Of a DNA stretch of 10,214 nt, positions 6,128 through 10,214 are shown in pieces. The translations under genes and the position numbers were made by a program. Each line of letters starts with the position of its first letter. The first letter of the stretch is position 1. A model generated the notes under the pieces. The model worked only from the letters and a program-made list of their open reading frames with translations, was not told the DNA's origin and did no database searches. The DNA comes from JBIOJM01 sp044450785 (GTDB taxonomy: Bacteria > Planctomycetota > Planctomycetia > Isosphaerales > Isosphaeraceae). The stretch covers positions 1 through 10,214 of the forward strand of contig JBIOJM010000361.1 of NCBI GenBank assembly GCA_044450785.1, given 5' to 3'.

Positions 6128-9069
6128 GGCCGGGCCTCCCCAACGGGCACCCGCAGCAACACCCCGAGCGGCTCGATGGCCGCCGGCTCGAACCGCAACC
6201 GGCGATTGAGGAACGACTCGTGCTCGTCGACTTCCTTGCGGTGCTCCCTCAACCGGCGCCGGACCGTGGGCGGCAAATTGCTCTCCATGCCCGGCAGGAA
6301 CATCGTTGGGTCATCGTACTGACCCAGGATCGCCTTGCGGGTGGCCTCGGCCCAGATCCGGAACCGCTCCCGCAGGCCGGCGTGCTCGGCCTGGCGCTGG
6401 CCCCGGATCTCGTCCTTCCATTGCTCGGCACGCTTCCGGGCCGCCTCGTCAGCCGCCTGGCGCGCCGACTCCCACCAGGAGCCGAACAGCGCGCGGACCC
6501 GTGGCTCGGGGATGTCGGCGACGCCTTGGCCGGGGATCTGGTCGGCGGCATCGCTCGGGTCGACCGCTCCATCCGGCCGAACGCGCACGGCCAGGAGCCG
6601 TTCCATCTCGGTGTTGTCCTCGGCGCGGACCGTGGCGATGTAAGACGCAACAAGGTCAGGCCCGTCGAGCGTGTCGAGCACCCGCACGGCGAGCCGGTGG
6701 TCGTCGCGGGGATCGTAGCGACTGCCGCGCACCCAGCGGATGGCTGCCTGGGCCAGCGGATGGTCTTCGTCGAGAATCGCGCCGGAGGGAGTACCGGACG
6801 GAGCCGCGTCCGGGTCGGTGTAGAGAGCCTCGTAAGAGGCCGGCATGCGTCCGCCGACCCAGGAGGCCGGCACTTCGGCCACCACGACCCGGCTGTCCTG
6901 ACGGCGGCACCGCCCCCCCGCGAGACTGATGGCTCTCACCACGAAGTCGTCGATGGCCACGTTCAGGCTTCGGCCGGCGGCGAGCGCCAGCTTGAGCCGC
7001 TCGACCTCGCCCGAGGTCAGCGGGTCGTCACCCAAGACGGCCTTGGCGTGGCTGTCGTTGACCCGCGCCAGTTCCTCATCGATGCTCTGCTCCGCGGCGG
7101 CGATTGCCAGCTTGAGATCGCCAGCCGAGCGCGAAAGCAACTGCTCGATCCGGTCGGTCTGCAACGCACCCAAAACGTCGCCGATCGCACCGAGGCGGGC
7201 TATCTGAGCCTCGATCTTGGTGAACAGCCGGGAGAGCACCTCGCCCTCGTAGGTGTCCTGGGCGTAGAGGAAGGCGAACCGGCAGGGCCGCTCCTGGCCG
7301 TAACGGTCGACGCGGCCCTGGCGCTGGAGCATGCGGTTGGGGTTGAACGGCAATTCGTAATGAATGACGCGCCGGCATTGACTCTGAAGGTTGAGGCCCT
7401 CGCTGGCCGCATCGGTGCTGATCAGAAGCGAGGCTTCCGGCGACTGGAAGCGGGCCAGGGTCTTCTGGCGTTCGGGACCGGACAGGCTGCCTTCGAAAGT
7501 CAGCAAGCCGCCGGCGTAGCCGTGTCGACCGAGGAACCCGGCCAGCCAGAAGACTGTGGCGGAGTACTCGCTGAAAATGATGACTTTCTCGTCGGGTTCG
7601 TCGTGATGGATGGCCCTGAGCTCGGACAGCAGGGCCTCGGCTTTCGACTCGGTCTCGGTCGGGCACTTCTCCAGCAGGCCCTGAAGATCGAGCAGGTCTT
7701 GCATCTCGGTCTCGATGGCGCGGAGCACTTTGCCCACGGACCGGATGCGAGCGAGGTAGCTGCGGTGGGCGTCGCGTTCGAGCTGCTTGAGGTCTTCGTC
7801 GGGGATCGTCTCACCCTTGCGGAGCGAGCGGAGATGGTCCCGCCGCAGCTCGACTTCCTCCGCCTCGTGCTCGAGGTTCTCAAGCCGGTTGGCAACGGTT
7901 TCGCGAAGCGCCGACAGGCTGGAGGCGGCTCGCTTGCGGAGGATCGTCGCCACCAACCGCAGGGCGTACCGATCGCGTTCAGCTTTGAGCTTCTCGGCCT
8001 GCTCGTCCAGAGTCGCGGCTTGCTTGGCAACGGCGGCGTGGACGGCGGCCTCGGCCCGTGTGAGGCTCACCGGGATCGGCTTCGATGGGTCGGCCGGTAC
8101 GAACAAGGGCGAGCCGTCCGGCTTCTTGATATGCCGCTTGAGGTGCCGGACGAGGTAGCGACCGTAATTCTTGTAGGACATCTCCTTCGGGTCGGTCACG
8201 AGCGTCGGCTCGATCAGGTTCAGCAGCGAGGCGAAGCTCTCGTCGTAACCCGAGTGGGGCGTGGCCGACAGCAGTATGAGGGCGTCGCTGGCGCGGGCGA
8301 TCCACTGGGCCAGCCGATGGCGGTCGGAGATGTCGTCGCCCCAGGTGTTGTCCGCGAGATGATGGACCTCATCGCAGACGATGACATTGAACCGGACATT
8401 CCGCACTTCGCGGAACGCCCCCTCGCGGCGCTTGAGGTAATCGAACGAAGCGATGATCCGCGGCTCGGTCGCCCAGGGGTTGGCGCCGAGCTCGATCGAC
8501 TTTTTGACCTCGTGGACCCCCTCGCGGTCGAAGACCTTGAAGTCGAGTCCGAACTTGGTGTCCATCTCGTCGCGCCACTGCTGGGCGATACCGGATGGGC
8601 AGACGATCAGGATACGGCCGCCGCGACGCCGGGCGATCAGCTCGCGCAAGGCGATCCCTGTCTCGACCGTTTTCCCCAAGCCGACATCGCTGGCGTTAAG
8701 GATCCGGGGCCGGGGCAGCGAGAGCATCCGCAGGGCCGGGACTTGCTGGTACAGCTCGAACCGTATCCGGGATCGTCCGGCGGCCACGAGCGCCGAGGGC
8801 GGTGGGGCGAGGGTCAAAAGAAAGGCATCGTGCAGCAATCGGAAGCGGGCGTCGCGTCCGGTGCGCTCCAAGGCGAGCGGCGGCAGCTCGTCCGGCTCGA
8901 CCGCCTCCAAGGGGTAAAGCACCGGCCACTCGCGGTTCCTGAGTGGTCCCTCGGTCGCCCGCACCCGCAGGCGGTATGCGGGCGGGTCGCCGCCGGCAAC
9001 GGGATGGGCATCAAGGACGACGCAGCGTTGCCCGCGGCAGCGGACGCTCATCCCGGTCGAGAACGACAT
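6124..9069 (-). CDS. SNF2/RapA-type (DrmD-like) DNA helicase-translocase, first gene of the operon (981 aa)
   Basis: This is a superfamily 2 ATPase of the SNF2/HepA type that probably translocates on double-stranded DNA. All motifs are present. YQQV (107-110) is Q-motif-like, DVGLGKT (128-134) is Walker A, and ILIVCPSGIAQQWRDEM (153-169) is motif Ia. DEVHH (233-237) is motif II, LLSATPH (266-272) motif III and VIIFSEY (496-502) motif IV. ISTDAASEGLNLQ (550-562) is motif V, and QRQGRVDRYGQ (582-592) motif VI. A long charged helical, probably coiled-coil, insertion (about 338-490) separates the two RecA lobes. The C-terminal 120 residues are again charged helix. The open frame extends 58 codons further upstream to 9243, but that extension reads like untranslated sequence. 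ATG at 9069 has GGAG (9080-9077) 7 nt upstream. The closest named relative by architecture is DrmD of class 1 DISARM, which also precedes a large methylase gene. The assignment to DrmD or to an Hma helicase is inferred. Confidence 0.92.
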   Translation of the reverse strand: MSFSTGMSVRCRGQRCVVLDAHPVAGGDPPAYRLRVRATEGPLRNREWPVLYPLEAVEPDELPPLALERTGRDARFRLLHDAFLLTLAPPPSALVAAGRSRIRFELYQQVPALRMLSLPRPRILNASDVGLGKTVETGIALRELIARRRGGRILIVCPSGIAQQWRDEMDTKFGLDFKVFDREGVHEVKKSIELGANPWATEPRIIASFDYLKRREGAFREVRNVRFNVIVCDEVHHLADNTWGDDISDRHRLAQWIARASDALILLSATPHSGYDESFASLLNLIEPTLVTDPKEMSYKNYGRYLVRHLKRHIKKPDGSPLFVPADPSKPIPVSLTRAEAAVHAAVAKQAATLDEQAEKLKAERDRYALRLVATILRKRAASSLSALRETVANRLENLEHEAEEVELRRDHLRSLRKGETIPDEDLKQLERDAHRSYLARIRSVGKVLRAIETEMQDLLDLQGLLEKCPTETESKAEALLSELRAIHHDEPDEKVIIFSEYSATVFWLAGFLGRHGYAGGLLTFEGSLSGPERQKTLARFQSPEASLLISTDAASEGLNLQSQCRRVIHYELPFNPNRMLQRQGRVDRYGQERPCRFAFLYAQDTYEGEVLSRLFTKIEAQIARLGAIGDVLGALQTDRIEQLLSRSAGDLKLAIAAAEQSIDEELARVNDSHAKAVLGDDPLTSGEVERLKLALAAGRSLNVAIDDFVVRAISLAGGRCRRQDSRVVVAEVPASWVGGRMPASYEALYTDPDAAPSGTPSGAILDEDHPLAQAAIRWVRGSRYDPRDDHRLAVRVLDTLDGPDLVASYIATVRAEDNTEMERLLAVRVRPDGAVDPSDAADQIPGQGVADIPEPRVRALFGSWWESARQAADEAARKRAEQWKDEIRGQRQAEHAGLRERFRIWAEATRKAILGQYDDPTMFLPGMESNLPPTVRRRLREHRKEVDEHESFLNRRLRFEPAAIEPLGVLLRVPVGEARP
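6135..6141 (-). promoter_or_regulatory. Ribosome binding site of the methyltransferase gene
   Basis: GGGGAGG on the minus strand, 7 nt before the TTG at 6127 and within the last helicase codons. It supports the rare TTG start, which forms a TTGA overlap with the helicase stop codon. Such spacing is typical of translational coupling. Confidence 0.8.
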
Positions 9070-9076
9070 GCTGGTG

Positions 9077-9080
9077 CTCC
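9077..9080 (-). promoter_or_regulatory. Ribosome binding site that sets the helicase start
   Basis: GGAG on the minus strand, 7 nt before the ATG at 9069. It favours this ATG over the upstream ATG at 9243, whose extra 58 codons show no protein-like pattern. An ATG six codons further in (9051) is a less likely alternative. Confidence 0.6.
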
Positions 9081-9105
9081 GAAGACCGACTAGATTCGTA
9101 GCCCG

Positions 9106-9129
9106 GCAGGCGGACCCCCGGGGGCCTGC
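9106..9129. repeat. Imperfect inverted repeat centred on CCCCCGGGGG
   Basis: A perfect 10-bp palindrome, CCCCCGGGGG, occupies 9115-9124. It is flanked by GCAGG (9106-9110) and CCTGC (9125-9129), which extend the symmetry apart from a 4-nt bulge on one side. It lies about 40 to 60 bases before the helicase ATG. An operator or leader structure is possible, but in GC-rich DNA it may be chance. There is no poly-T tract, so it is not an obvious terminator. Confidence 0.35.
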
Positions 9130-9316
9130 ACTCGCGCGTCCGATCGGTCGCCCTCGCCCCTTCTGGCTAGATCGATTCAGCCGGTTCATGATCGTGCCGA
9201 CGTGGACTTCGTCGGTGGTCGCGATCGACGGCTTCCGGTTCACCGTGTGCCGGGGGTGAGGCTTGGACTCGTTGAGGCGAGCGACATCATGAGTTTATCA
9301 ACCTGGTGGCCTCGTG

Positions 9317-9538
9317 TCAGGGGGTCGGTATCAACCATGCAGTCGGCAACGACGTCTTGGTGGGCGGCTTTGTGGGTGCCGCGGTGTCGCTTGCGGCGTC
9401 GAGGTGTTCGAGGATCGACCGCACACGGTCCTGGCGGATTGGAATCGCTCGATTGAGTTCAAGGAGCCAGGTCCACCCTGGGTCGACGCTTGCGGAATTC
9501 CGTATCAGCTTGATCGCGGACCTCGCCGAAGTCGTCAT
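9317..9538 (-). CDS. Doubtful small ORF (73 aa), hypothetical
   Basis: The ATG at 9538 lies 6 nt after the stop of the Ntn-hydrolase remnant on the same strand, a spacing that would allow translational coupling. The middle part, VDPGWTWLLELNRAIPIRQ, followed by a helical stretch with DRVRSILEHLD, looks more protein-like than random GC-rich frames. The last 25 residues are Thr/Pro/Ala-rich and look non-coding. I see no membrane segment, cysteine cluster or known domain. The ribosome binding site is weak (only GAG nearby). I do not recognise the product, and it may be spurious or a decayed gene. Confidence 0.3.
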   Translation of the reverse strand: MTTSARSAIKLIRNSASVDPGWTWLLELNRAIPIRQDRVRSILEHLDAASDTAAPTKPPTKTSLPTAWLIPTP

Positions 9539-9544
9539 CGGCGG

Positions 9545-10074
9545 TCAGCTCGACCGCGACTTCGATCCACTCCCTCTTCTCGGCGCGCTCGGCCGCTCGA
9601 ACACGCTTTTTAGTACGTCTAGTTTCGGCCGTTGCCTCGCCGCAAGAGCGTCGTAACTCTTTTCAAGTTCGTCTATAACGGGCTGCGTACAGTATCGGAA
9701 TTCGCACGGGGTGTCGATCGTGGCGATATCTGTAGCCCTGCCGACCCCTGGGGCTACCTCGGCTGCCCTCTTGGCGTTGTAGACATCCGCCAATGTCGTA
9801 ATCAGGTCCCGGTCCCGCATCTGTCCCGCCAGGGACAACGAGACGACGGCGTGAGAGGAACCACTGCCGACCGCCCCATACCCGAGCTTCTCCATCGAGT
9901 GCAACAGACCGGGCTTGCTCACTTGGAATAAGTGGGCACCCGACGGGTCGATTCCTGCGACAAGCAGATCGGCCTGAATGTCATATTGTTCCATACGCAT
10001 TGTAAGCGTGGTGTACGTCCCAGGTTGCCGTCGGAGGTAATCCGCCAGGCTGACGCCGTTGGACCGATGCCTTA
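9545..10074 (-). pseudogene. 5'-truncated proteasome-beta/HslV-like Ntn-hydrolase gene
   Basis: The translation resembles the C-terminal two thirds of a peptidase T1 (proteasome beta) fold. It has a helix with LRHRSNGVSLADYL and then the strand pair LLVAGIDPSGAHLFQV. GYGAVGSGSSHAVVSLSL follows, resembling the conserved GSGS turn, and then YNAKRAAEVAPGVGRATD. The tail is charged and helical, ending in a Ser/Arg-rich stretch. The N-terminal catalytic nucleophile and the first strands are missing. Upstream the frame stays open only to a TGA at 10118-10120, and no ATG, GTG or TTG occurs before ATG 10000, which is in mid-domain. The homology-like sequence starts where an IS5-like terminus ends, so truncation by insertion is the simplest reading. 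An intact member of this family runs to about 200 residues or more. Without its N-terminus this product could not be an active peptidase. Family assignment is from remembered motif patterns only. Confidence 0.6.
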
Positions 10075-10214
10075 GAGGGAGTTTGGAAACTTGAGTGGCC
10101 TGGACAAGTTTGCTGAATCAGTCACAATCATCGACAGGAGACAATCGAACTTCAAGCAGGGCGGAGCCCAGCGATGGAAAATCGTACGGAACGGAAGCCT
10201 TACCAAACCGACCT
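10075..10214 (+). mobile_element. Left end of an IS5-family-like insertion sequence (runs off the window)
   Basis: The stretch starting GAGGGAGTTTGGAAAC (10075-10090) resembles terminal inverted repeats of IS5-family elements, which often begin GAG and contain GTTTGGAAAC or GTTTGAAAAC. It is followed about 85 nt later by an apparent IS5-type transposase start. It sits exactly where the Ntn-hydrolase gene loses its 5' part. The preceding bases CTTA could include a TA-type target duplication of the kind used by some IS5 groups. The other end is not in the window, so neither the repeat nor the duplication can be confirmed. Two hand-counted lines near this junction are 47-48% GC, lower than the helicase operon. 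Confidence 0.6.
10174..10214 (+). CDS. Start of an IS5-family transposase (5' fragment, 13 codons)
   Basis: ATG at 10174 is preceded by GCGGAG with a 7-nt spacer. The visible peptide is MENRTERKPYQTD, and the next codon begins CT (Leu). The pattern RKPYxTDL near the N-terminus is characteristic of the helix-turn-helix start of many IS5-family DDE transposases (DUF4096-type; family members often continue TDAxWxxIxPLLP). Only 13 residues are visible, so the call rests on this motif plus the IS-like terminus just upstream. The gene runs off the right edge, and whether it is one frame or a two-frame shifted transposase cannot be seen. Confidence 0.6.
   Translation, partial: MENRTERKPYQTD

Larger units (their letters stand above)
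9070..9316. other. Intergenic leader upstream of the helicase
   Basis: About 250 bases between the helicase start and the doubtful small ORF. The helicase frame stays open through 9243, but its translation (many Arg, Gly, Ser and Ala) does not resemble a domain. I see no convincing -35/-10 pair. The only structured element is the GC palindrome listed separately. The operon promoter is presumably here or further upstream. Confidence 0.5.

Noticed and set aside
1..9069. Complete canonical DISARM or BREX system
   Set aside because: The helicase and methylase resemble DrmD/DrmMI and the methylase resembles PglX. No DrmA, DrmB, DrmC, BrxC, PglZ or BrxL is visible, and the third gene is a RecF-type ATPase.
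6220..9093. 957-codon plus-strand open frame opposite the helicase
   Set aside because: It mirrors the helicase codons and is rich in Gly, Arg, Val and Asp without motifs. The minus strand encodes all SNF2 motifs here.
9070..9243. 58-residue N-terminal extension of the helicase
   Set aside because: The residues look like translated leader, and the ATG at 9069 has a well-placed GGAG.
1..10214. CRISPR array, tRNA or rRNA genes
   Set aside because: I saw no regularly spaced direct repeats and no recognisable tRNA or rRNA signatures, and nearly all of the sequence is occupied by coding regions.

Overview
The window comes from a GC-rich bacterium. Lines I counted by hand run from about 45% to 73% GC. 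Starts carry strong Shine-Dalgarno sequences and often use TTG or GTG. The taxon cannot be fixed from this sequence. A Planctomycetota-like origin is only a guess, from the GC content and the combination of an IS5-type transposase with a proteasome-like gene.

Main region (9069 down to 1, all on the minus strand): a tightly packed three-gene operon. It reads, in transcription order, an SNF2/RapA-type helicase (981 aa), a very large Eco57I/PglX/DrmMI-type adenine-specific DNA methyltransferase (1682 aa), and a RecF/ABC-type AAA ATPase whose 3' end lies outside the window. The helicase and methyltransferase genes overlap by 4 nt (TTGA), and the methyltransferase and ATPase genes by 20 nt. Both internal starts have near-consensus ribosome binding sites. 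The first two genes match the DrmD-DrmMI pair of class 1 DISARM. The third gene is an ATPase, not DrmA, and drmA, drmB and drmC are absent from the visible part. The set fits the helicase-methylase-ATPase ('Hma') candidate anti-phage arrangement better than canonical DISARM. The methyltransferase would presumably mark self DNA, while the helicase and ATPase would act on unmodified invading DNA. No nuclease is recognisable in the visible sequence.

Upstream region (9070 to 9544): a stretch with little content. It holds a helicase leader with a GC palindrome and one doubtful 73-codon ORF.

Right edge (9545 to 10214): the C-terminal part of a proteasome-beta/HslV-like Ntn-hydrolase gene on the minus strand, broken at its 5' side. 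The break coincides with what looks like the terminal repeat of an IS5-family insertion sequence. That element's transposase starts at 10174 on the plus strand and runs off the window. The locus therefore looks like a defence island that has taken an IS insertion beside the system.
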